55,746 nucleotides of DNA. Origin: Verrucomicrobiota bacterium. Its GTDB lineage: Bacteria > Verrucomicrobiota > Verrucomicrobiia > Limisphaerales > SIBE01. The stretch covers positions 1 to 55,746 of the forward strand of contig VHCZ01000010.1 of the NCBI GenBank assembly GCA_016871535.1. The letters run 5' to 3'. The notes under the pieces are model-generated. The model saw nothing but the letters and a program-made list of their open reading frames with translations, ran no database searches and was not told the origin of the DNA. A program made the position numbers and the translations under genes. The stretch's first letter is position 1. Each line of letters begins with the position of its first letter. Shown piece by piece: positions 17,999 to 25,927 of the stretch.

Positions 17999-18766
17999 CT
18001 ACTCGAACGACCCGGACGACGCGCCGCCCGCCTTGCTTTGCTGGGCGACCCAGTTGTCGAAGGCCTGCTGGCTTTCGATGGTGATGAATCCGCCCGCCAT
18101 AGTCGCATGGCCGGCCCCGCAAAGCTGCGCGCAATTGATCTGGTATTTCCCCTCCTTCTTCGCCTTGAACCAAACCGGGATGCTCAGGCCCGGGATCGCA
18201 TCCTGGCAGACTCGCAGCGCGATGACCTTGAAAGAGTGAATCACGTCCATCGAGGTCAGATGGATGATGACCGGTTTTCCCAACGGCACATGGACGTCGT
18301 TGTAAGTCATGAAATCGTCTTTGCCCTGGGGATCAACCGGGTCGGCGCCGAATTTGTTCGTCGAATTGACCAGGCGCGCGTCTTGTTTCCCGAAGATGTT
18401 GTCCTTTCCGGAGTAGCGCGCGTTCCAGCCAAATTGCTGCGCGACGACGCGCAAAACGACTGATTCGCTTTCGCTGGGAGGCCGATCCACCAGTTGCATC
18501 CACCAGGGCACGGCCAATCCGAACAGCAAAACCATTTCCACCAGCGCGACCAGTCCTTCGATCCAGGTCGAGCTATGTCCGCGCGCTCCGATATGGTCGG
18601 CCTTGGGATTCCGGGTTGTGCGGAAGCGCCAGACCACATAGACAAAATAGGCCATCCAGCCCACGAAGAGAACCGCCATGAGCCAGTGCATGTAAATGAT
18701 GAGGTTGTCCACCCGTTCGCCGTGCTCGGAAGCCAGCACGGGCAGTCCTAAAAGTTCGCGAATCAT
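17999..18766 (-). CDS. coxB: Cytochrome c oxidase subunit II
   Basis: This is a 255-residue subunit II with two transmembrane helices (about 24-48 and 70-93) and a periplasmic cupredoxin domain. CuA ligands are visible: H in DVIHSFK, and C-A-Q-L-C-G-A-G-H-A-T-M. The usual glutamate between the two cysteines is glutamine here, a position that uses its backbone carbonyl, so CuA should still form. WNARYSGKD is the conserved aromatic electron-entry region. No C-terminal cytochrome c domain is fused. Its start overlaps the upstream small membrane gene by one base (TGATG). It lies downstream of coxA and coxC rather than in the common first position. Confidence 0.93.
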   Translation of the reverse strand: MIRELLGLPVLASEHGERVDNLIIYMHWLMAVLFVGWMAYFVYVVWRFRTTRNPKADHIGARGHSSTWIEGLVALVEMVLLFGLAVPWWMQLVDRPPSESESVVLRVVAQQFGWNARYSGKDNIFGKQDARLVNSTNKFGADPVDPQGKDDFMTYNDVHVPLGKPVIIHLTSMDVIHSFKVIALRVCQDAIPGLSIPVWFKAKKEGKYQINCAQLCGAGHATMAGGFITIESQQAFDNWVAQQSKAGGASSGSFE

Positions 18767-19044
18767 CAGACTTTATGAGTTGTGTCAGCAACCGGTTGAG
18801 AGGCCGAAACGCTGTTCTCGGTGATCGAAGCAGACCGTTTGGCCAGGTAAATGAAAAAGACAGCGATGGCCGCAAGCACGGAGAGAACCACGGCCAGCAG
18901 ACTGATCACGCCCCAGTGCAATCCTTTGGCCAGGGCGCTGTCGGATTTGCCGAAGCAAACCGCGCAAGCCAAAACCGGGGTGGACTGCGCCGTGGCCATG
19001 AGACAGGCGCAAATCAAACCGAGGCGTGGGATTCGGTGTTTCAT
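18766..19044 (-). CDS. Small secreted/membrane protein of the oxidase cluster
   Basis: This is a 92-residue protein of unknown function. A signal peptide or first helix (about 8-26) ends at PVLACAVCFGKSDSALAKG, giving a CxxC pair (CAVC) just after the predicted cleavage site. A second membrane helix follows (about 46-70: GVISLLAVVLSVLAAIAVFFIYL). The ATG at 19044 overlaps the upstream gene by 4 bases (ATGA) and its stop overlaps coxB by 1, so it belongs to the operon. A role in copper handling or oxidase assembly is possible because of the CxxC and its place next to coxB. An ORF extension to 19182 is out of frame with its neighbour and is rejected. Confidence 0.75.
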   Translation of the reverse strand: MKHRIPRLGLICACLMATAQSTPVLACAVCFGKSDSALAKGLHWGVISLLAVVLSVLAAIAVFFIYLAKRSASITENSVSASQPVADTTHKV

Positions 19045-19250
19045 AGGTAACTGACGTTTCTCAGTTTCTTGAGGAAATACACGCCGTAGCACACCAGAGC
19101 AAGCGCGGCCCCTATGGATACGATCCCCATCCATAAATCGGCTCGTGTGCCCAGGCCCTGGAAGTAGTTGTTCAGGGACCACGCGCCAAAGCCGATCGCG
19201 AGCAATGTCGAAGCGGTGATGAAAACGATGTGGATGGCCTTTAAGGACAT
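19041..19250 (-). CDS. Small membrane protein of the oxidase cluster
   Basis: This is a 69-residue protein with two predicted membrane helices (about 5-26 and 40-60) and a short basic C-terminus (KKLRNVSYL). No family is recognised. It sits 3 bp after the subunit IV gene and overlaps the next gene by 4 bases, so it is co-translated with oxidase genes. It could be an accessory subunit, similar in size to small CcoQ/CtaF-like subunits, or an assembly factor. Confidence 0.7.
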   Translation of the reverse strand: MSLKAIHIVFITASTLLAIGFGAWSLNNYFQGLGTRADLWMGIVSIGAALALVCYGVYFLKKLRNVSYL

Positions 19251-19253
19251 GGT

Positions 19254-19613
19254 TCAGTGCGCAGCCGTCTTGGCGGGCGCCTCAAGTGTCTTGATGCTGC
19301 CAGTGTGCAACGATCCGTGCGGCATGTCGTCTCGAGCGTAGATCGTGAGATACATCATGCCCGCGAAGAAAAACGCGGTCGCGCCGAGAATGCAGTAAAT
19401 CATTTTTTTCTCGGACATCAGGTGCATGAAGTAGCCGGCAACCAGAAAAGCCTTCACGGTTGCGATGAGCATCGCCAGGGCGATGGCCAGCGCCACGCTA
19501 TCGAAATGGAGGTAATTCACCGCCACGGTGATCACCGTGCCGATGAGCAAGGCAATGCCGACGATGGCGTAAATCCGAACGTGTTTTGAAACGGCGTGTG
19601 AATCGTGACTCAT
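19254..19613 (-). CDS. Cytochrome c oxidase subunit IV (prokaryotic type)
   Basis: The 119-residue protein has three membrane helices and the family landmark ATVKAFLVAGYFMHLMSEKK, where the small subunit packs against subunits I and III. The N-terminus MSHDSHAVSKHVRIY is typical. The ATG at 19613 overlaps the coxC stop (ATGA). Further in-frame codons up to 19679 lie inside coxC and are rejected. Confidence 0.9.
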   Translation of the reverse strand: MSHDSHAVSKHVRIYAIVGIALLIGTVITVAVNYLHFDSVALAIALAMLIATVKAFLVAGYFMHLMSEKKMIYCILGATAFFFAGMMYLTIYARDDMPHGSLHTGSIKTLEAPAKTAAH

Positions 19614-20452
19614 ATATTTCCTGGCAATAAATAAAGGACGGGGAATAGGAAAATCCAGACCAAATCGACAAAATGCCAAAAGAGACCGGAGACCTCGACG
19701 CGGTTGATATATCGCTCCGGATCGAGCTTCCAGAGCTTGGCGCCAGGACCCCAGATATAACCGATGACGATCGCGCCTCCGAGCACGTGCAAGGCGTGAA
19801 GGGCGGTCAGTGTAAAATAGATTCCGAAGTAAGTGCTGTGCGCCGGAACAAATGAGGAAAGCCGCTGAATCTCGTCGGTCTTGATTGTCAGCGGCTCATG
19901 AGGCTTGCCATGGGCCTCGTGTCTCGCGTGGGCCATTTCCTTCGAGGTCATGCGGTAATGATCCGGGTCCGGCAGGAATTTGATGGAGTCCAACTTCATG
20001 CTCTGGAGCTTTTGCAGGTTCCACAACATGGGATGTCCACCATTATGCTCAATATGTCCCAGGAGCCGGGTGCCGTCTTTCTTCCAGACTTCGTAGTGCA
20101 GGAATTTTTCCCGATATTCGAACGACTTGATGCCGAGGAAGCCCAGCGCGCACAGGATCGTGATGGCTTGCAAGACCCGGTACTTCGCGAAGTTCCCGAC
20201 TTTGAGCGCCGACCACGACAGCACGACGGTGACGCTGGAAGCAATGAGCACAAAAGTGTTAAAGGTCCCGATCGGGATATTCAGCATCCCATGCACCCAA
20301 TCTCCAGGCACCGCTCCGATGCGCAGGATGATGTAAGAGGAGAACAATCCCCCGAAGAGCATGACTTCGGACGCGAGGAACAGCCAGATGCCCACCTTCG
20401 CGTTGTAAAGGCCAGTGTCCTGGCGGGGGTGAACAATGTGTGGAATTTCCAT
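19610..20452 (-). CDS. coxC: Cytochrome c oxidase subunit III
   Basis: The 280-residue subunit III shows KVGIWLFLASEVMLFGGLFS at the first helix pair, TALHALHVLGGAIVIGYIWG and a C-terminal YWHFVD-type motif (GLFWHFVDLVWIFLFPVLYL). Between the middle helices there is a hydrophilic insert of about 80 residues (about 120-200, rich in His, Lys and Glu) not present in short five-helix subunit III proteins. It is likely exposed outside the membrane. The gene lies 36 bp after coxA. Confidence 0.92.
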   Translation of the reverse strand: MEIPHIVHPRQDTGLYNAKVGIWLFLASEVMLFGGLFSSYIILRIGAVPGDWVHGMLNIPIGTFNTFVLIASSVTVVLSWSALKVGNFAKYRVLQAITILCALGFLGIKSFEYREKFLHYEVWKKDGTRLLGHIEHNGGHPMLWNLQKLQSMKLDSIKFLPDPDHYRMTSKEMAHARHEAHGKPHEPLTIKTDEIQRLSSFVPAHSTYFGIYFTLTALHALHVLGGAIVIGYIWGPGAKLWKLDPERYINRVEVSGLFWHFVDLVWIFLFPVLYLLPGNI

Positions 20453-20488
20453 GAAATGGGGGTATGGAGGTGGGGGGTAAGGTTTGGT

Positions 20489-22330
20489 TCAGGCCGGCTG
20501 GTTCTGCGGCGAGAAATCTTTCGACGAGCCGGGCACGCTGTAGTCGTACGGCCCGCGGTGAGCCTGAGGCGCGGTCGCGAAATTGCCGTGGGGCGGGGGA
20601 GTCGGCGTCTGCCAATCCAGTGTGGTGGCATCCCACGGATTGTCCGAAGTGACCTTCTGGCCGTGCTTAATGCTCCAAAAAAAGTTGATGATGAATGGAA
20701 TTTGGGCCAGCCCAAGACAGACCGCCGCCCACGAGATGGTGACGTTCCAGTGCATGATGCTGTCGGTCAGCCCGCCGATCGCGTCTTTGCCGACCCTGGC
20801 CAGAGAGTATTGCGCGCCACCATCCGACATGCGCCGGAGCATGCCCGCCATGCCTTGCGAGAACATAGGCTGGAACACCAGGTTCATGAAGATCAGCGAA
20901 AGCCAGAAATGCACTTTGCCCCAGAATTCGCTCATCATCCGCCCGGTGATTTTCGGATACCAAAAATAGATTCCGGCCAGCAGGCCAAAGATCGTTCCCG
21001 GCGCGACGACATAATGGAAATGCGCGATCACATAGTAAGTGTCGTGGAGATGAATGTCGCTGTAGTTCAGGCCCAGCGGAAGCCCGGTCAGACCGCCGAT
21101 GCCAAACATCGGCAAGAATCCCAACGCAAACAGCATCGGCGTGTTGAACCGGATCGATCCGCCCCAGAGCGAAATGAGCAAGCAACTCAAAATGATCACC
21201 GACGGGATGGAAATGATCATCGTCGTCGTCTGGAAGAACGTGCTGATCTTGGTCCCCATTCCGGTCAGATACATGTGGTGCGCCCAGACGATGAACGACA
21301 GGAACCCGATCGCGAGCACGGAGTAGACCAGGGATTTGTAACCCCACAACGGTTTGCGCGTGTTGTTGGCGATGATCTCCGCGACGACGCCCATCGCCGG
21401 CAAGATCAGGACATAGACTTCCGGATGTCCCAGGAACCAGAACAGGTGCTGCCACAACAACGGACTGCCGCCGCCACTGATGCTGGAGAAAGCGCCGCCC
21501 GGAGCCAGGCCGGAAGGCAGGAAGAAACTCGTGCCGGCGACCTTGTCCATGAGTTGCATGACCCCGGCGGCCTCCAGCGGCGGGAACGCAAGCAGCAAGA
21601 GAAACGCAGTGACAAATTGCGCCCATACGAAGAAGGGCAAGCGCATCCAGGTCATTCCCGGAGCGCGGAGTTGGATGATCGTGGCGATGAAGTTGACCGC
21701 GCCTAGCAGGGAGGAAGTGATCAGGAATACCATCCCGATTAGCCAGAACGTCTGGCCCTGGGTCGGAATGTAGGTCGCCAATGGCGAATAAGACGTCCAT
21801 CCTGCTTGCGCCGCTCCACCGGGGATGAAAAAGCTTGTGAGCATGATGACGCCGCCGAGGACATAAGCGTGGTAACTCGCCATGTTCACGCGCGGGAAGG
21901 CCATGTCCGGCGCCCCGATCTGGAGCGGCACGACGAAGTTGCCGAACGCCGCAAAAGCCAGCGGCACGATCGCCAGGAACACCATGATCGTTCCGTGCAT
22001 CGCGCCGAAGGCATTGTAGAGATCCTGCGACATGGAATAGCCGCGCACCGCGCCAGTGGCCTTGTCCACGACGGGAGATGCCATATCACCCAGAGCGGAG
22101 TGCAAAAGTGATCCAACCAGCGGAATGGGTTTGTCCGGATACGCAATTTGCCAGCGCATCATGAGCACCAGCGAAAAACCCACGAGCAGAAACAGCAGCG
22201 CCGTAAAACCGTATTGAATCCCGATGACCTTGTGGTCGGTGGAGAAGACGTATTTCCGCCAGAATCCAATGTCTTCGTGGTGAGCTTCATGAGCTCCGGC
22301 ATGATGAGCTGCTTGAGTGGTCGGCTGCAT
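20489..22330 (-). CDS. coxA: Cytochrome c oxidase subunit I (heme-copper oxidase, A family)
   Basis: The 613-residue protein carries the twelve-helix core of aa3-type oxidases. The heme a histidine is in AFGAMHGTIMVF, the CuB histidine and crosslinked tyrosine in GHPEVYVLILP, and two further CuB histidines in VWAHHMYLTG. The heme a3 and heme a histidines are in VIAHFHYVVAPG. GHPEVY rather than YSHPEVY points to the A1 subtype. TTTMIISIPS marks the K-channel helix. The N-terminus is histidine-rich (about 9-18: HHAGAHEAHH). The enzyme reduces O2 to water and pumps protons. Confidence 0.96.
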   Translation of the reverse strand: MQPTTQAAHHAGAHEAHHEDIGFWRKYVFSTDHKVIGIQYGFTALLFLLVGFSLVLMMRWQIAYPDKPIPLVGSLLHSALGDMASPVVDKATGAVRGYSMSQDLYNAFGAMHGTIMVFLAIVPLAFAAFGNFVVPLQIGAPDMAFPRVNMASYHAYVLGGVIMLTSFFIPGGAAQAGWTSYSPLATYIPTQGQTFWLIGMVFLITSSLLGAVNFIATIIQLRAPGMTWMRLPFFVWAQFVTAFLLLLAFPPLEAAGVMQLMDKVAGTSFFLPSGLAPGGAFSSISGGGSPLLWQHLFWFLGHPEVYVLILPAMGVVAEIIANNTRKPLWGYKSLVYSVLAIGFLSFIVWAHHMYLTGMGTKISTFFQTTTMIISIPSVIILSCLLISLWGGSIRFNTPMLFALGFLPMFGIGGLTGLPLGLNYSDIHLHDTYYVIAHFHYVVAPGTIFGLLAGIYFWYPKITGRMMSEFWGKVHFWLSLIFMNLVFQPMFSQGMAGMLRRMSDGGAQYSLARVGKDAIGGLTDSIMHWNVTISWAAVCLGLAQIPFIINFFWSIKHGQKVTSDNPWDATTLDWQTPTPPPHGNFATAPQAHRGPYDYSVPGSSKDFSPQNQPA

Positions 22331-22436
22331 GGACGAACTGGTTTTTGGTGTTAAAACTTTTAGGTCAAAAATTTTAAGCGCGCAAGTTAACTTCTCGCTC
22401 TGGACAGTGTCAACGGGAGAATGCCGGTTGCTCTTT

Positions 22437-23339
22437 CTACCGCACTTTATCGAGCACCATTAACGTCAACACGCCCGGCAGAAAAATGATCGAGGCAAAA
22501 AAAAGTTGCCGCGCGCGGGTTGTTGTCAGGTGTTTGCAGAATCGAATGGCCAATGTCACGAAGGCCAAATTGAGAACCAGCACGCCAGCCAGATACAGAT
22601 TTCCCGTTACGTTCGCCCAGAATGGACTCAGGCTGGCGATCAGCAGCGCCAGGCTCGACGCCATGACGTGCCGGCGCGTCCGGCTCCCGGTCTCATCGAA
22701 CACGGGCAGCATGGCGTAACCGGCTTTCTCGTAGTCATCCCTGTAAATCCAGGCGATGGCGAGGAAGTGAGGAATTTGCCAGAGAAAGAGGATCGCGAAG
22801 AGCGTCCACGCTCCCAGACTCTCCTCGCCCCGGCTCGCGGTCCAGCCCATGACCGGCGGAAGCGCGCCCGGAATCGCGCCGACGATCGTATTGAGCGTCG
22901 TGACCCGCTTGAGCGGTGTATAAACGAAGAGATAAGTGCCGAGCGTGATTGCGCCCAACAAACTGGTGAGCCAATTCACGGCTGTGGCCAGGTAGATCAA
23001 GCCCATGATTGAGGCGGCCACGCCGGCAATCAACACGGTTTCCGGCTGAACGCGGCCCGAAGGCAAGGGCCGCCCCGAAGTTCGAGGCATCCGGGCGTCA
23101 TACTCGCGTTCCAAATGCTGATTGAGCGCCGCCGCCCCGCTCGCCACCAATCCCGTGGCCAACAGCGCGTGGAACAAGAGCATGTAATCCAGTGTGCCGC
23201 GGCTTCCGAGGTAGAATCCCACCAGCGTCGTGAGCAACACCAGCGAAGTCAAACGCGCCTTAGCCAGTTCCAGGATGACACCGAAGCCCGCTCGCTCAGC
23301 GGATGGAGATGTGGGAATGGAGGGAGCGGAAGCTTTCAT
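22437..23339 (-). CDS. ctaB: Protoheme IX farnesyltransferase (heme O synthase)
   Basis: This is a UbiA-family prenyltransferase of 300 residues with about eight to nine membrane helices. The first active-site loop is NQHLEREYDARMPRTSGRPL. The second is YRDDYEKAGYAMLPV. It attaches farnesyl to heme b to make heme O, the substrate of CtaA next door (7 bp between genes). The position directly upstream of coxA fits a cofactor-supply role. Confidence 0.93.
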   Translation of the reverse strand: MKASAPSIPTSPSAERAGFGVILELAKARLTSLVLLTTLVGFYLGSRGTLDYMLLFHALLATGLVASGAAALNQHLEREYDARMPRTSGRPLPSGRVQPETVLIAGVAASIMGLIYLATAVNWLTSLLGAITLGTYLFVYTPLKRVTTLNTIVGAIPGALPPVMGWTASRGEESLGAWTLFAILFLWQIPHFLAIAWIYRDDYEKAGYAMLPVFDETGSRTRRHVMASSLALLIASLSPFWANVTGNLYLAGVLVLNLAFVTLAIRFCKHLTTTRARQLFFASIIFLPGVLTLMVLDKVR

Positions 23340-23345
23340 GAAGAA

Positions 23346-24416
23346 CTATCCGGTAGTCAGAGCCGTCTCGGTTCGCGGAGCGCGCAAAGCCGCACCAGAC
23401 TGGCTGGGAAGGTCTTCGGCTTTGCTTCGCGCAAACGAAAATCGCCGCACCGCCAAGCAAAGCAGCCCTCCCGCCACCAAACTCGCCGCGCCAGCCATGA
23501 CGTGAAGCGTCGCCACATCCGCGGCTTTCCGGCTGAGCACCGTCGCCGCGCCCAACGCAGCCTGGAACGCGATGAGGCCTAACCACGCCAACGAAGCCTT
23601 CGACAGCCCGGCACGCCCCCCGAGTTGCAGCCGGCTGAGCCACGCGCATGCCCCCACTGCGAGCAACGTGACGAGCGCTCCGAGGCGATGCGTCATGTGG
23701 AGCACAATTTGAAAAGCGGTGATCGGATTCGGATCCGTGAGGTCCATGCGCCGGGCGTTGACCGAATCAATAAACGCGGCGCCGGTCGGTGGCCAGAGCT
23801 TGCCGTAGGCCAATGGAAAATCCGGGACCGCCAGGCCGGCGTGCTGGTGCCTCATCGTGGCCCCCAGAATCAATTGCAGGAACACAAGCGACGTCGCGGC
23901 GAGCAGGAGATACCGCAAACCTTTGGAGGCGCGATCCCAGGTCTCGTTCGCAGCCATGTTCGCCCACGCCGCGGAGGTTACGAGAGCGATGATGCTGACC
24001 AGCAAGAGAAAAAGCTGAGCTGCCGTCGCGTGAACGAAGCCGAGCGAATTCTGAAGGAGCGTGACTCTCAAGCCGCCGAGAACGCCCTGAAGAACCACTC
24101 CGAAAAAGGCGGCCACGCCGAGCCAGCGCACCCAACGCCGCGGCTCTTTGATCCAAAGCCAGGCGGCAAGGATGGTCGTGAGCAAGCCGACGAACGAAGC
24201 GAAGAGCCGATGCGTGTGTTCGTAGAGAATTCCTCCCATCCAATACGACGGCGGAAAAAGGAACATGTTGTAACCGTAAGTGGTGGGCCAGTCCGGCACC
24301 GACAACCCCGCTCCATGACTCGTCACCAGCCCGCCGATTCCAATCAGAATCAGCGTTGCGAGCGCCGTGAAAACAGCGAAACGGTTCAGCCAGAGGCTGT
24401 GGTTTGACCGAGTCAT
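23346..24416 (-). CDS. ctaA: Heme A synthase
   Basis: This COX15/CtaA-family protein of 356 residues has eight predicted helices. Conserved heme-binding motifs are VTSHGAGLSVPDWPTTYGY, ILYEHTHRLFAS, FVHATAAQLFLLL, ATMRHQHAGLAVPDFPLAYG, LHMTHRLGALVT and LHVMAGAASLVAG; the paired histidines come in two homologous four-helix halves. It oxidises the C8 methyl of heme O to formyl, giving heme A for CoxA. There is no extracytoplasmic cysteine pair of the Bacillus type in the first half. Confidence 0.93.
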   Translation of the reverse strand: MTRSNHSLWLNRFAVFTALATLILIGIGGLVTSHGAGLSVPDWPTTYGYNMFLFPPSYWMGGILYEHTHRLFASFVGLLTTILAAWLWIKEPRRWVRWLGVAAFFGVVLQGVLGGLRVTLLQNSLGFVHATAAQLFLLLVSIIALVTSAAWANMAANETWDRASKGLRYLLLAATSLVFLQLILGATMRHQHAGLAVPDFPLAYGKLWPPTGAAFIDSVNARRMDLTDPNPITAFQIVLHMTHRLGALVTLLAVGACAWLSRLQLGGRAGLSKASLAWLGLIAFQAALGAATVLSRKAADVATLHVMAGAASLVAGGLLCLAVRRFSFARSKAEDLPSQSGAALRAPRTETALTTG

Positions 24417-24494
24417 TCTTTGCGACGAACGGAAACGCCGCTGCAGCCATGCGCCGCAGCGGCGACTAAAAAACGATGGGAACCGGGGCGCAAG

Positions 24495-25229
24495 TTACTG
24501 CGCTGGTACTTCGACAGTAAAGTCTGCCTTGGCTCCGTCTGCACCGACTTTGATCTTTTGCGTCAGGCCTTTGCCGCCCGCAAGATGAGTCTTGCGATGC
24601 ACGGCTTCGATCGTGTACTCGCCCGGCGGGACGTTGGCGATTTTGAACGTTCCATCTTTGCCGGAAACCGCGAAGTAGGGGTGATCCACGATGCCCACAT
24701 AGGAGAACATCCAGGGATGCACATCGCAGCGGAACCGCAAAAAGATTTCCGGGTTGTCGAACACAAACTCCAGCGGCGCCGCATTGGCCGGTTGCGCTTT
24801 GTTGTATTCTTTGTTGCCGGCAACGGTCGGCTGCGGATGCACGTTGTGCATGAGGGGATCCGAGTTCTTGACCAGAATCTTTTGCTTCGCCTGCAGGCCG
24901 ACGACGTAAGGCGTGTACTGGCATTGCACCTGGTCGATGACGACCGGCTGAGCCGGAGGCGGGGCGGGTTTGGCGCCTTCTTTGATGTAGATGAACACAT
25001 CGGCCAATCCTCCGCTCTTGTCCACGGCGTAAAACGGCATGCGCGGATTCGAAGCAGCGCCCGCGATTTCCGGAATCTTGCCGCAAAACGGGTCGGCCTT
25101 TAACGGCATTTCCGGAGCGGGAGGCGGCGTGCCTTTCAAGGTGACTTTCCCCGTGATGTCACCGGCGGAAGCCGTTTGAATCGTTCCCACGCAGGCGGCC
25201 ACACCCAAAAAACCAATCAATTTCTTCAT
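24495..25229 (-). CDS. Exported cupredoxin-like (blue copper) protein
   Basis: The 244-residue protein has a signal peptide (MKKLIGFLGVAACVGTIQTASAG is its leading region, cleaved about residue 22). The central domain has a type 1 copper signature: H in DPLMHNVHPQP, and C-x2-H-x2-M in FRCDVHPWMFSY, with a second histidine in VDHPYF. The last 70 residues form a carboxypeptidase-regulatory-like beta sandwich (GTFKIANVPPGEYTIEAVHR). It lies directly upstream of ctaA in the oxidase cluster, so an electron-transfer or copper-delivery role at the periplasmic face is inferred. The ATG at 25229 gives the signal peptide; the open frame to 25382 overlaps ribH and is rejected. Confidence 0.75.
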   Translation of the reverse strand: MKKLIGFLGVAACVGTIQTASAGDITGKVTLKGTPPPAPEMPLKADPFCGKIPEIAGAASNPRMPFYAVDKSGGLADVFIYIKEGAKPAPPPAQPVVIDQVQCQYTPYVVGLQAKQKILVKNSDPLMHNVHPQPTVAGNKEYNKAQPANAAPLEFVFDNPEIFLRFRCDVHPWMFSYVGIVDHPYFAVSGKDGTFKIANVPPGEYTIEAVHRKTHLAGGKGLTQKIKVGADGAKADFTVEVPAQ

Positions 25230-25314
25230 AGATCTGAATCGAGTATTGCTGCTTAAAATTTCGCGCGCACGATAACACCCGGTTTTTCGAGCAGCAAGCG
25301 ATTTGTGAAAGTTT

Positions 25315-25797
25315 TCACAAAGTCGCAAGCGTGTCCATGGTGCGTGCCATTTCCAGCGCCGTGCCCGCGGCTTCGTCGCCACGGTTGTGCGTCTTGCTCA
25401 GGCACCGCGCTCGGGCTTGCGCTTCATTCTCCAGCAACAGAACTTCATGAATGACAGGAACGTGGTGAGCGACCTGAATCTGAACGAGCGCCTGGCTGAC
25501 CGCTTCGCCGATGTGTTGCGCGTGCGTGGTCTCGCCTCGCAGGATGACGCCCAGGCAAATAATGACGGAGAAAGGCCGCCTCGACTGCGCCGCCAGCTTC
25601 GCCGCCACCACCGGAATCTCAAAAGCGCCCGGAACGCGCACCACATTGATCTCGCGCGCGCCGGCCCGGGCCAACGTCGCTTTCGCCGCGCGCAGCATCG
25701 CGTCCACATAACGTTGGTTGTACCTGGACGCGACGATGGCAAATCGGGCGCCAGGCGGCGCGAGCTTCTTGCGGTTTCGAAGACTCGTTTTCAGCAT
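25315..25797 (-). CDS. ribH: 6,7-dimethyl-8-ribityllumazine synthase
   Basis: The 160-residue lumazine synthase catalyses the penultimate step of riboflavin synthesis, joining the DHBP and pyrimidinedione substrates. Landmarks are ASRYNQRYVDAML, VPGAFEIPVVA, GVILRGETTHA with the catalytic histidine of the family region, and the C-terminal phosphate-binding HNRGDEAAGTALEMA. It follows ribBA, which makes one of its two substrates, across a 130-bp gap holding a palindromic repeat. Confidence 0.95.
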   Translation of the reverse strand: MLKTSLRNRKKLAPPGARFAIVASRYNQRYVDAMLRAAKATLARAGAREINVVRVPGAFEIPVVAAKLAAQSRRPFSVIICLGVILRGETTHAQHIGEAVSQALVQIQVAHHVPVIHEVLLLENEAQARARCLSKTHNRGDEAAGTALEMARTMDTLATL

Positions 25798-25816
25798 AGA
25801 TTCAAGACCATGAATA

Positions 25817-25903
25817 CGGTAGGGCGAGTCCGTCCCCGGCGAGCCGTTCGACGTGCTGGGAACACGTCTGGATCGGCTCGCCGGGGACAGGCTCGCCCTA
25901 CCG
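25817..25903. repeat. 87-bp palindromic repeat (GTAGGGCGAG family)
   Basis: CGGTAGGGCGAGTCCGTCCC at the left pairs with GGGGACAGGCTCGCCCTACC at the right, extended inward by GGCGAGCC/GGCTCGCC. Relatives are at 35036-35117 and 48009-48079. This copy separates ribBA from ribH within the same transcription direction. Confidence 0.85.
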
Positions 25904-25927
25904 GTTCCATGGAAACGCGTGCTTGCA

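Noticed and set aside
19898-21706. Long plus-strand open frame (602 codons) over the oxidase genes
   Set aside because: It lies antisense to coxC and coxA, is extremely rich in Arg, Asp, Gln and His, and matches no fold; it is a mirror of GC-rich codon use.
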